From SpSt-398 sp041752235 (lineage in GTDB: Bacteria > Bacteroidota > Bacteroidia > Chitinophagales > Chitinophagaceae), in the NCBI GenBank assembly GCA_041752235.1, contig JBGSHM010000019.1:61010-125009 (forward strand): a stretch of DNA of 64,000 nucleotides, given 5' to 3'. The position numbers and the translations under genes were made by a program. Of the stretch, positions 39,132 through 47,432 are shown piece after piece; the first letter of the stretch is position 1, and every line of letters starts with the position of its first letter. The notes under the pieces are model-generated. The model ran no database searches. It was not told the origin of the DNA and was given only the letters and a program-made list of their open reading frames with translations.

Positions 39132-39866
39132 TTAGAATTCTGCCACCATGATCAGGTTGCCTCTTAGAGCCGGTCTGTTTACCAATAAAGTACGAAGCAA
39201 AAAATTCCTGACCGGTTTCTTTTTATTCAATGGGTAATAGGTGGCAAATTCGTGATACAAGGGTTTGAAACCTGACCGGATCAAGATCTTCTGCATGGTA
39301 AAAGGAGTGAACCAATAGCGATGGTCAGTATTGATCTTCTCTGTATTCTTCCCAATGGCCTGGTAAAAATTTGATACCGAAAGGGCGTTGGGTACGGTGA
39401 TGACGATCTCCTTGACAAAAGGGGCATATTTCTGACGGATCTCTGTCAGAAATTCAACCGGGTTATCGATATGCTCTACGATTTCTCCTAAGATCATACA
39501 ATCCCACAGGTCTGATTTGATCTCTTCCGGTACAGGGTCTTTAACGATATCCAGGGTCAGGATATTGGCAAATCCAAGCTCCTTTCGAATGTATTCAACT
39601 GCTTCAGGCAGGATATCTATCCCAATCTGCTTTTGGGCCACCTGATCGATCCGCTTATGCAACCAGGTGTTATTTTGTACCTTCTCTAAAATGATAGGTA
39701 TATGGTCCGCACATCCCATATGGATCACCTTCTTTCCTTCTGCATAACGCACGAGGAATTCGATCCGGGAAAAAAGCTTCTGTTTCTCCGCGATACGCAC
39801 CCGAAGACCGTTGTCAAATTTTTCGCCCGCTAAATAGGGTTTTACTGCATTGTCAATGACCACCAT
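39132..39866 (-). CDS. class I SAM-dependent methyltransferase
   Basis: 244 residues. SAM-binding motif VIHMGCADHIPIIL (~42-55), acidic strand end around QIGIDILPEAVEYI, then DCMILGEIVEHIDNPVEFLTEI (~115-135), the motif IV/post-IV pattern of Methyltransf_11/23 enzymes. It is the last gene of the minus-strand unit behind a WlbA-like dehydrogenase and a hexapeptide acetyltransferase, so a sugar or glycolipid O/N-methylation role is plausible, but the acceptor is unknown. Confidence 0.83.
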   Translation of the reverse strand: MVVIDNAVKPYLAGEKFDNGLRVRIAEKQKLFSRIEFLVRYAEGKKVIHMGCADHIPIILEKVQNNTWLHKRIDQVAQKQIGIDILPEAVEYIRKELGFANILTLDIVKDPVPEEIKSDLWDCMILGEIVEHIDNPVEFLTEIRQKYAPFVKEIVITVPNALSVSNFYQAIGKNTEKINTDHRYWFTPFTMQKILIRSGFKPLYHEFATYYPLNKKKPVRNFLLRTLLVNRPALRGNLIMVAEF

Positions 39867-39880
39867 GTGATATTTTTGAA

Positions 39881-41041
39881 TTAAGCCACTCCGGCAATAC
39901 GGTTCTTCAGAAGATGGAATTTTTCCGCCAGCATCACTTCATGCCGTTGAATATCATTGACCAGGTTTTGGAATACATCATTGACAGGATAAATTTCCGG
40001 GGCTTTGATAGTAGGTTGTCCGGCCTGATAAACTTTATCAATGATCTCTACCACTTTTAATCCCTCCAGGGCATTGGTGGTAATGGAATCCTTTCCTTTC
40101 AATACATTCACCACGTTCTGAATGATGTAGTGGTGGTTGGCGGCTGATCCTTTGTAGGCCCCATAGTCATTTGCCGGATTGGTAGGAGCCAGTTCAGGCA
40201 TTTGATATCCCCGCACATGACAGTATTCCACCTCGTTCATGTATTGTCCGCCTACCTTGATGCTTCCGTTCTCCGCGATTATGGTCATACTGCTCTCCAG
40301 GTTCTTGTCCCAAACTGAGGTAGTAAAGTTCAATGCCCCCATTCCCCCATTCAGGAATTGGAAGTTGACCATCCCGCTGTCTTCAAAGTCGGTCAGGTGA
40401 CTGTGATTGTTGGAGGTAAAACGTGACTGCACATCTTTGATATCCCCGAATAACCAGAACATTATATCAATGAAATGCGAGAATTGTGTATAAAGTGTGC
40501 CTCCATCCATTTTGCCACAACCATGCCAGCTCTCAGGCGTATAGTATCTTTCGTCCCGGTTCCAGAAACAGTTGATCTGTACCATGAAAATTTTACCAAG
40601 CACCCCACTTTCTACCAGTTCCTTAAGCCAGATGGATGGAGGAGAATACCGGTTTTGCATGACTGAAAATACCTGGCGGTCCATCTTTAATGCCTTGAAC
40701 AATATTTTCTCCGCATCATTCCGGTTCAGGGCAATGGGCTTCTCGATCACCACATGTTTTCCACGGGAAAGGGCGCGTAAGGCCTGGCTGGCATGCAAAC
40801 CATTGGGGGTAGCGATGGTGACCACATCGATCTCATCCCCGGCATACTCGAGCATTTCTTCCAGGTTCTCGTAAAATGGAACATGGTCAAAGGCCGATAA
40901 CTTCAACTCCGAACGGGGCTTGATATCGGCCATCGCTACCAATTCAGCCTCCGGGTTACGGGTGATCATTTCGGCATGTCGCTTACCGATATGGCCGCAG
41001 CCGGCTACGGCAAATCGGATTTTTTCCCTTTCCTGTTTCAT
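39881..41041 (-). CDS. Gfo/Idh/MocA oxidoreductase, WlbA-like sugar 3-dehydrogenase
   Basis: 386 residues. Rossmann start with AVAGCGHIGKRHAEMI (~10-25), the family EKPIAL motif (~99-104), and a C-terminal beta-sheet domain with MQNRYSPPSIWLKELVESG, ESWHGCGKMDGGTLYTQFSH and FIDIMFWLFGD. These resemble WlbA/WbpB enzymes that oxidise UDP-GlcNAcA at C3 on the way to diacetamido-uronic acids. The gene overlaps the upstream acetyltransferase (WlbB/WbpD-like) by ATGA, supporting this pathway. The aminotransferase partner is not in the window. Confidence 0.85.
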   Translation of the reverse strand: MKQEREKIRFAVAGCGHIGKRHAEMITRNPEAELVAMADIKPRSELKLSAFDHVPFYENLEEMLEYAGDEIDVVTIATPNGLHASQALRALSRGKHVVIEKPIALNRNDAEKILFKALKMDRQVFSVMQNRYSPPSIWLKELVESGVLGKIFMVQINCFWNRDERYYTPESWHGCGKMDGGTLYTQFSHFIDIMFWLFGDIKDVQSRFTSNNHSHLTDFEDSGMVNFQFLNGGMGALNFTTSVWDKNLESSMTIIAENGSIKVGGQYMNEVEYCHVRGYQMPELAPTNPANDYGAYKGSAANHHYIIQNVVNVLKGKDSITTNALEGLKVVEIIDKVYQAGQPTIKAPEIYPVNDVFQNLVNDIQRHEVMLAEKFHLLKNRIAGVA

Positions 41042-41667
41042 TGCAAAGCGTTTGATTGTTTTACGGAATTATTTTCAAGCAGGTAGGCCAATCCGGACTC
41101 CGGACAAACAGCCTTTCCTTGCGAATCAAATTTCAGTTTGTGTCCATGCTCACTCATCCAACCGGTTTGTCTTGCCGGGTTACCCACCATAAGCGCGTAA
41201 GCAGGCACCGTCTTAGTAACCACAGCACCGGCCCCAATAAAGGCGAAGCGGCCAATGGTAATGCCACACACGATCGTGGCATTCGCTCCAATTGTTGCTC
41301 CCTTTTGTACCAGGGTAGTCTTGTATTCACTTTTCCTGTTCACGGCACTACGTGGATTGATCACATTGGTAAACACCATCGAAGGGCCCAAAAACACATC
41401 GTCTTCGCAGATCACTCCGGTATAGATCGACACATTGTTCTGTACTTTTACATTCCTGCCCAACATCACACCTGGGGATACCACCACATTTTGCCCAAAG
41501 CTGCAGCCATCCCCTATTTCACAACCCGGCATGATATGGCAGAAATGCCAAATTTTAACCCCGTCACCAATCCGGCAACCCTCATCGATCACCGCGTTGG
41601 GGTGCGCGTAGTAATTATGCTCCATGATACGCTCTTGTGGTTTGGACAGGTGAATGACGGTGGCCAT
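41038..41667 (-). CDS. left-handed beta-helix N-acetyltransferase (WlbB/WbpD-like)
   Basis: 209 residues; the ATG at 41625 (MEHNYYAHPNAVIDEGC) matches the usual family start better and would give 195. Repeating hexapeptide turns (AVIDEG, IGDGVKIW, IGDGCSFGQNVVVSPGVMLG, TIGANATIVCGITIG) and the active-site region NVINPRSAVNRKSEYKTTLV are characteristic of acetyltransferases acting on UDP-3-amino-GlcNAc-uronic acid. It is followed by the WlbA-like gene with a 4-bp overlap, and preceded at 1 nt by a lipoprotein gene. Confidence 0.88.
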   Translation of the reverse strand: MATVIHLSKPQERIMEHNYYAHPNAVIDEGCRIGDGVKIWHFCHIMPGCEIGDGCSFGQNVVVSPGVMLGRNVKVQNNVSIYTGVICEDDVFLGPSMVFTNVINPRSAVNRKSEYKTTLVQKGATIGANATIVCGITIGRFAFIGAGAVVTKTVPAYALMVGNPARQTGWMSEHGHKLKFDSQGKAVCPESGLAYLLENNSVKQSNALQ

Positions 41668-41668
41668 A

Positions 41669-42619
41669 TCAGTTTCGGTTTAATCCTAAAATAAACTGGC
41701 CATTATAAGAGCTTTCCGTTCCGTCATTCCCATTTCTATCAGTAAAAGAAATAGATGAACGCTTTATTCGAATGGTTTGGAATTTATGATTGGCATCCAC
41801 GCTCAGGTTGATTTTCCCTTTTTTAAAATCCCAGTCAGAAAGACCAGTATTGGGATCATTTACGATTTGGATATCCGTATCCGCGAGCAACTGCTGCACC
41901 AGGTTAGCTGCGGCGGATCCGGGAATACCGGGGGAAATATCTCTGATTCGTACCCCATATTTCTTATTCCTGGCCAGGGTAATATAGTCGCTTAGTCCGC
42001 AGGCACTGAAATCCACCGCACTATAAACGGTAACAAAGGAGGAGGATGCCGGTGGCAGGTTGGGATTCGCATTGGGCGTAAAGGTGAAAACCTGTAACCG
42101 CATTCTGGACAACAGCCTTCCAACATACCCGGTATTGGGGTTGCTGATCATGTCATTGGTGCTAAAAAAGAACCTCACACGTATGCTGTCATTTGCAGGT
42201 AAGGGTACTTCTGAGGCATCGCCAACGGTCCTGTCAATAAAAATGGGGTCGGTACCCGGACAGGTTTGAAAAAGAATAAAATCATTGGCATTCCGAAATT
42301 TGATCCGACTATTAAAGAGGAGTGAATTTCCGTTTGTTGTTTTTGTCAGTTTAACCTGAAACAGGGCAGAATCCTGGAATGAAGTCCAGTTCTTGCTTAA
42401 AAAAACATCATATATTTCATTATCTGTACTATAAACCTGGCTATTCGTCAGGTTCTCATTGCCAATACTAACCGATGTGTAAACGGCAGTATCCGGGTGA
42501 TAGGCTGCGAGTTTAACTTTCATAAAATTCCCCTGGTCCACAGCATCTCCCTTTTGGCAAGCCAAAGCGGTCAGGAGGATCAGCAGGAGGTAAAGACTAT
42601 TACGCAAAACAGGTTTCAT
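41669..42619 (-). CDS. hypothetical lipoprotein, 316 aa
   Basis: Signal MKPVLRNSLYLLLILLTALACQKG with Cys at ~21. The mature part is beta-rich with regularly spaced Asp/Asn turns and no recognised family; a DUF4397- or adhesin-like fold is possible but unproven. It heads a minus-strand unit: the acetyltransferase gene begins 1 nt after its stop. An envelope lipoprotein in front of cytoplasmic sugar enzymes is an odd combination. A strong hairpin (42641-42662) separates it from the upstream gene. Confidence 0.72.
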   Translation of the reverse strand: MKPVLRNSLYLLLILLTALACQKGDAVDQGNFMKVKLAAYHPDTAVYTSVSIGNENLTNSQVYSTDNEIYDVFLSKNWTSFQDSALFQVKLTKTTNGNSLLFNSRIKFRNANDFILFQTCPGTDPIFIDRTVGDASEVPLPANDSIRVRFFFSTNDMISNPNTGYVGRLLSRMRLQVFTFTPNANPNLPPASSSFVTVYSAVDFSACGLSDYITLARNKKYGVRIRDISPGIPGSAAANLVQQLLADTDIQIVNDPNTGLSDWDFKKGKINLSVDANHKFQTIRIKRSSISFTDRNGNDGTESSYNGQFILGLNRN

Positions 42620-42640
42620 CGAACTAGAGCTTTTAAAGAA

Positions 42641-42662
42641 GGGCCGGGCGGAAACCCGGCCC
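42641..42662 (-). terminator. hairpin terminator after the 486-aa lipoprotein gene
   Basis: Perfect 8-bp GC-rich stem GGGCCGGG / CCCGGCCC with loop TTTCCG. On the minus strand it is followed by TTCTTTAAAA. It is a weak T-tract but a very stable stem. Confidence 0.7.
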
Positions 42663-42719
42663 CTGAATTATTGCAAAGCGATTGTTACCATATATCCATT
42701 GTATCCTAAATAAGAACTA

Positions 42720-44180
42720 CTATAGTGGATCGAAGTTTACCCACGCACCGGCGCTACCAGCAATCCAGTTGTTAGGAGTAACCCATACACCATTCACACG
42801 GATGGGAGAACCAGGTCCGAGCGCTCCGATATAAGGAACATTCAGGAAGTTGGTTGTCAAACCGGCAAAGTTGGCAGGGAATACACCAGGAGCCAGAGGA
42901 CCAGCGGCATTGTACACAAGGGCAGAGCTCTTGTAAGTTGAGTGTGCAGCGGGGTTAAAGTTATTTACCCAGTTGGCAGGAGCAGCACCGATAACAGAAA
43001 CGTTGTTCAGACCTACAGGGCCGGCAACAGGAACGTTAGGAGTACCACCTACTGTAGTACCAGAGAACACGAAATCGGTTGTTACACCGTTGGTCGCGTT
43101 GCTGCGATAGAAAGCAGGAGCCTGTGTAGCACCAGTGATACGTGTATCCTCGAAGGTAGTACCGGCAGTAGGATAAGCCATCACGATGCTATTACGCATA
43201 CGGAGGTCAGTACCTCTTCTGAAACGGGCACCACGGAAGATACCACCCAGACCGGGACGACCAACGATGGTCAGGTTAGATAACTCAGGACGGGTTGTAG
43301 GCGCAGAAGTGAAAGGAGCAGAACCTTCGTTGTCGCACTCGATACCATTGGCATCAGCATAAACGAGGGCAGGGTTGCGCACAGAAACACCGAACTGGAA
43401 GTTACCACGGAAACCGAAGTCAAAGTCAAACGCGTCATCGTTCTGAGAGTTAGCGATCAGGTATTTGGGGTTAACAAGACCACCAAAGAACTCAAAGGCA
43501 TCGTCAGCGCCATTGCTGGCCATAACAAAGCGGAGTGTGGTTTTGTTACCGCAACCACCCAAAGTAAGGCTGTTCAATTCATTGGTAGGAGCAATAGCGG
43601 CACCAGCGAACTCAATACGGGCATACACCAGTACACCAGCACTGTGAGCCACATTTGCACCACCATAGGTAGGATCAACACCAACAGGAACGTTAGTAAC
43701 GTTGATACCTTCGATTACCTGTGTAGTGGGTTTGTTCGTTGGGGCATCACCCAGCATCACGATTCCACCCCAGTCACCAGGAAGGCGGGTAGTACGGCCA
43801 CCGGGTAAGCTGTCGAGGTGAGAAGTAAAGATAACAGGGTTAGCTTCAGTACCTTTTGCAGAGATCTTACCTGTTTTGGTAATGATCAGGGCAGAAGCAA
43901 AGTTGGGGTCAGTTTTGTACACACCTTCCAGGCGGGTACCAGCAGGAATGGTCAGGGTACCGCCAGTTACATACACTTTACCATTGATCACATACAGTGT
44001 GTCAGCAGTCAGCGTACGGTTAGCAGAAATGATCTCGGGCAGGAAAACAGTGTCCACAATGGCTGTGGTAGAGGCGTTCAGGGACAGATCAAGCTCAGAA
44101 GCTTCGTTCCTGGATACGTCTTTCTTACAGGCCGTCAGGGTCAATGCAGCTGCGCCAAAAAGAATGAGCGCTTTTTTCAT
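42720..44180 (-). CDS. repetitive beta-helix-like surface lipoprotein, partner of the TonB receptor
   Basis: 486 residues. Lipoprotein signal MKKALILFGAAALTLTACKKD. The body shows a right-handed-helix pattern: LTADTLYVINGKVYVTGGTL, TIPAGTRLEGVYKTD, SALIITKTGKISAKGTEANPVIFTSH, GDWGGIVMLGDAP, RIEFAG. Strands are short and Gly/Asn-rich. Similar proteins in Bacteroidota are encoded next to TonB-dependent receptors. It follows the receptor gene by 119 bp and has the same A/T-rich 5' leader, so the two are likely co-regulated. A SusD-like role at the receptor mouth is possible but not shown by sequence. Confidence 0.8.
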   Translation of the reverse strand: MKKALILFGAAALTLTACKKDVSRNEASELDLSLNASTTAIVDTVFLPEIISANRTLTADTLYVINGKVYVTGGTLTIPAGTRLEGVYKTDPNFASALIITKTGKISAKGTEANPVIFTSHLDSLPGGRTTRLPGDWGGIVMLGDAPTNKPTTQVIEGINVTNVPVGVDPTYGGANVAHSAGVLVYARIEFAGAAIAPTNELNSLTLGGCGNKTTLRFVMASNGADDAFEFFGGLVNPKYLIANSQNDDAFDFDFGFRGNFQFGVSVRNPALVYADANGIECDNEGSAPFTSAPTTRPELSNLTIVGRPGLGGIFRGARFRRGTDLRMRNSIVMAYPTAGTTFEDTRITGATQAPAFYRSNATNGVTTDFVFSGTTVGGTPNVPVAGPVGLNNVSVIGAAPANWVNNFNPAAHSTYKSSALVYNAAGPLAPGVFPANFAGLTTNFLNVPYIGALGPGSPIRVNGVWVTPNNWIAGSAGAWVNFDPL

Positions 44181-44212
44181 TGTTGTTTTTTTTTTAATTA
44201 ATTAAGAATTAC
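44181..44212 (-). promoter_or_regulatory. A/T-rich 5' leader motif (copy 2, 486-aa lipoprotein gene)
   Basis: Minus strand before the ATG: GTAATTCTTAATTAATTAAA followed by an A-run. It is aligned with the copies before the PhoX-like and TonB receptor genes, 32 nt from ATG. Confidence 0.5.
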
Positions 44213-44299
44213 ACAAGTGATATATGGAAACAAGAAAAGAACTTCAAAATTCATGCTTAGGATCAGTTTAAACAGTTACCACTCCGTTACCAAATGATT

Positions 44300-47215
44300 T
44301 TAGAACTTATAGTTCAAGGAAAAGGAGATTCCTGTACCTCTATTGGTCCTTCTGCGCAGATAATCCTCTGCCGCATTGTAATCCAATTTGTTATTGGGGT
44401 CTGGTGTGCCAGATATCCGGTTACTCCCGGCATCTGCGATATTGGAATATAATATGTAGGGGTCGTTTAGAATATCATTAAAATTCAATTTCAACTCCAG
44501 TTTCTTCTTTAGCATCCGGACAAAGAATTGCAGATCGATCACATTCCGCGAAAACTCATAGATATCCTGGTAGTCGCGGTCTCCCTGGAAAAGAAGGCGG
44601 CGTCCAAAACGGTTGTAGGTAATATTTGCCCCAAATTTTTCGCCATCATAAAGCAGTCCCCCGTTGATGGAATAGGGTGACAAGCCTTGCAATGGTCTTT
44701 CTCTGACCTCGGCACTGGCAGATCCGGAAAATTTGGGATCGAGTTTTACTTCCGATTTCATATACGAGAAGTTCCCACTTACATACAGCCTCTTCCACCA
44801 TTTAGAAGATTTCCGGATAAAGGAAAGCGACTTACGAAAATCCATTTCCACACCCAGGTTGGTTGAAGAAAGCAGGTTGACAGGTGTTACCTGAAAATTG
44901 TCTGATCCCAGGTCTCGCAAATTGCTCTCAATGGGGTCTTCGAATTTTTTATAGAACACCGTAACACTAAACACCTCTCCTGGTGTAGGGAACAACTCAT
45001 AACGAAGGTCATAGTTTGAAATCAGGCTGTTCCGAAGGGAATCATTACCAACCACATCGTTAAATGTCGTAAAGTCAAAATACCCGATCTTGACAGCATC
45101 CCTGAAATCCGGCCGCGCAGTTGTTTGTGAATAGGCAAGCCGGATATTTGAAAGTTTAGACAGTTTATACACCAGGTTGGCAGAAGGGAAAAACCGATCC
45201 TGAAGAATATTGTTTGTTTTAACCGACTTTGGGTTATTGGTGGCAGAATCCCGTTCAAGTACCTGATCAATTTTTATGGCGTTGTCCTCATACCGAACAC
45301 CCGCTATCAATCGGAATTTCTCCGTCAGATTCAGGTCACCCAGAAAGAAATAACTTTTGTTGATCTGTGAACCCGAATAAAAATCCGCAGAAACACTTTG
45401 CCCGCCAGCAGACTGAATGGTAGAAGAAATCGGGGTATAGGTTACAAAACCATCCAGGATATTCTGAGGGGTCATTACCTGATCCAGGGTTTTACCAAAA
45501 AATTTCACATCCCGGATATCCACCACATTCGGCCCGGGCGGAATCAGGTAGCGCAAAAAGGAATAGTAATAATCTACTTCCCTGTTGGAATACAGATAAC
45601 CAACTTTGATGGTTTGTTTCTGCTTAAATAATTGAAAGGGCACGGACAGGTCTAACCCAAGATTGTATCTCGTCTCCTCATAGTCGGAGGCACTAACCCC
45701 ACCACGGGAGGGAAATTTATCGGTATAATCATAAGAGGGGGTCGAAGTCCCAACACTATATCGGGAGGAGGTACGTCCATCTTCCAGATTCCTATTCACA
45801 CGGGCCAGATCCCCATACCATTTCAGCCGAAGTTTTTTTCCAGTTAATATATGCTCCCCTTCTATCCGGTTTTGCAACAAGCCTACGGTAGTTAAGTAAG
45901 AACTATAAGCATCCAGGAATTCGGCATTGATATTCGATCCCGAAAAAACATTGTTCTCGTGTGTCAGCTTCCGGGTATAGATACTGCGAAACGTGAGCTT
46001 ATTGGTTCCAAAACTATATCCCAGGGATGCCAAGGCACTGATATCGGTGGTGAATGTATAGTTCCTGCCAAAGGTGGAATCATTATTCCCATTCAACTGG
46101 CGAATCTCTTGTTCAATACTCTGGGCATTGCGGTAAGAACCAGCTAATAAAAATCCCAAAGAAGATTTGTTCTTAAACCTTTTTCTCAAGCCTGCACTAA
46201 ATTGGTAATTCTGAGTGGGAGTAGCAATATATTGCTGATAGGCCCAGTTATTCGGAATGCTGGCGGTCATTGCCCTTAAAGCCTGCGGATCATTGGAAGC
46301 GAGCTTAAGGTAGATATTGGGGTTCCATTTGCTGAAATACCATTTCCGGTCGGAAGGAATGACCGAAAGAAATTCTTTGCGGTCGATCGGAGTACTGATA
46401 AACGCCCGGCCAGTACTGATCGAGTTATAGCCCGTACCAATGGTTATCGAATACGAATTCTTGTCTGGAATCTCTTTGGTAGTAACCTGTACAATACCTC
46501 CCGAGAAATCGGCAGGCAGGTCAGGGGTAGCTGTTTTAGTGACAATGATATTGTCAATGACACTGGAAGGGATAAGGTCAAATGAGAAATTCTTTTTATT
46601 GGCTTCGGTGCTGGGAAGTTGCGAACCATTGAGCAAGGTCGTATTATACCGCTCTCCCATCCCTCGTACCACAACGAATTTATTATCCACCACCGTCACA
46701 CCATTCATCCGTTTGATGGCATCCCCCACGGTCACATCGGGCGTGCGGCGAATCTGCTCAATACTCATCACATCCGACACCGCGCTATTATTTTTTTGAA
46801 TAGCCAGAACCGCTCCTACTGACTCGCGTGTTGGTCTTCTCTGGGAAGTAATCACAACCGCTTCTCCTGTCTTAAATGAAAGGGAAACCGGATGTCTGAC
46901 CACCTCGCCTTTCATCACCACAAGACCTGTATCATTTTTGGTCTCATAACTCGCATAACTCACCGTAACCGAATAAATACCTGGCTCCAGGTCAAACTCG
47001 GCTTCGCCATTTACATCGGTAGATTTAGGATTGATGCCCACCACGTTGAGGGTTACGGTGGCACTGGAAAGTTTCTCATTGTTCTCGTTGCGTACTACCA
47101 GAATCAGCCGCCCTTTAGAACCCAGTTTTTGAGCTGATAATGAGAGGGGTAAGGAAGCACAAAACAGGATACAGACTACCAGGCAGGGAATTAGTCCTGC
47201 TCGATAATTTTTCAT
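44300..47215 (-). CDS. TonB-dependent outer-membrane receptor with N-terminal CRD domain
   Basis: 971 residues. Signal peptide (~1-29, ...LPLSLSAQ), a carboxypeptidase-regulatory-like domain (~35-115, RLILVVRNENNEKLSSATVT), then a plug domain with VVITSQRRPTRESVGA, IKRMNGVTVVDNKFVVVRGMGERYN (~170-195) and STEANKKNFSFDLIPSSVIDNI. A ~22-strand barrel ends in aromatic GTGISFSLNYKF. It takes up an unknown ligand with TonB energy. No SusD gene follows; instead there is the beta-helix-like lipoprotein. TTAAC repeats phased at 11 bp lie 146-172 bp upstream. Confidence 0.92.
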   Translation of the reverse strand: MKNYRAGLIPCLVVCILFCASLPLSLSAQKLGSKGRLILVVRNENNEKLSSATVTLNVVGINPKSTDVNGEAEFDLEPGIYSVTVSYASYETKNDTGLVVMKGEVVRHPVSLSFKTGEAVVITSQRRPTRESVGAVLAIQKNNSAVSDVMSIEQIRRTPDVTVGDAIKRMNGVTVVDNKFVVVRGMGERYNTTLLNGSQLPSTEANKKNFSFDLIPSSVIDNIIVTKTATPDLPADFSGGIVQVTTKEIPDKNSYSITIGTGYNSISTGRAFISTPIDRKEFLSVIPSDRKWYFSKWNPNIYLKLASNDPQALRAMTASIPNNWAYQQYIATPTQNYQFSAGLRKRFKNKSSLGFLLAGSYRNAQSIEQEIRQLNGNNDSTFGRNYTFTTDISALASLGYSFGTNKLTFRSIYTRKLTHENNVFSGSNINAEFLDAYSSYLTTVGLLQNRIEGEHILTGKKLRLKWYGDLARVNRNLEDGRTSSRYSVGTSTPSYDYTDKFPSRGGVSASDYEETRYNLGLDLSVPFQLFKQKQTIKVGYLYSNREVDYYYSFLRYLIPPGPNVVDIRDVKFFGKTLDQVMTPQNILDGFVTYTPISSTIQSAGGQSVSADFYSGSQINKSYFFLGDLNLTEKFRLIAGVRYEDNAIKIDQVLERDSATNNPKSVKTNNILQDRFFPSANLVYKLSKLSNIRLAYSQTTARPDFRDAVKIGYFDFTTFNDVVGNDSLRNSLISNYDLRYELFPTPGEVFSVTVFYKKFEDPIESNLRDLGSDNFQVTPVNLLSSTNLGVEMDFRKSLSFIRKSSKWWKRLYVSGNFSYMKSEVKLDPKFSGSASAEVRERPLQGLSPYSINGGLLYDGEKFGANITYNRFGRRLLFQGDRDYQDIYEFSRNVIDLQFFVRMLKKKLELKLNFNDILNDPYILYSNIADAGSNRISGTPDPNNKLDYNAAEDYLRRRTNRGTGISFSLNYKF

Positions 47216-47246
47216 ACCTTCGTTTCTTTAATTAATTATTAATTAC
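47216..47246 (-). promoter_or_regulatory. A/T-rich 5' leader motif (copy 3, TonB receptor gene)
   Basis: Minus strand: GTAATTAATAATTAATTAAA followed by GAAA, starting 31 nt before the ATG. It is the best of the three matching leaders. Confidence 0.55.
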
Positions 47247-47252
47247 GCAACG

Positions 47253-47274
47253 GGGTGTCATGTCCATGACGCCC
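47253..47274. other. hairpin in the TonB receptor upstream region
   Basis: GGGTGTCATG / CATGACGCCC with a 2-nt loop and one wobble pair, about 38 nt upstream of the TonB receptor ATG. On the plus strand it is followed by TTTATTATTT, on the minus strand by no T-run, so it may terminate antisense transcription or structure the leader. Confidence 0.5.
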
Positions 47275-47360
47275 TTTATTATTTCCGTTGGTCTTTGTGA
47301 GGATGTGGATCTGATTTTGGATCAGGAGCTCAAAGGTGGTGATTTAAAACCGAACCAAGG

Positions 47361-47387
47361 TTAACGCATCTTTAACTAATCGTTAAT
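47361..47387. promoter_or_regulatory. 11-bp-phased TTAAC repeats, locus C
   Basis: TTAAC 47361, TTAAC 47372 and TTAAT 47383 in exact 11-bp steps, upstream of the TonB receptor gene. Confidence 0.5.
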
Positions 47388-47432
47388 CCCTAAATTCTCC
47401 ATTTCGCTTCTTTCAACTTTTACATTTCGGCA

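Noticed and set aside
39115..39135. Bidirectional terminator between convergent genes
   Set aside because: The 7-bp stem CTAAATT/AATTTAG is A/T-only with no proper T-tract; too weak to list as a terminator.
44300..47215. SusC/SusD-type glycan utilisation locus
   Set aside because: No SusD gene or glycoside hydrolase adjoins the receptor; the partner is a different lipoprotein.
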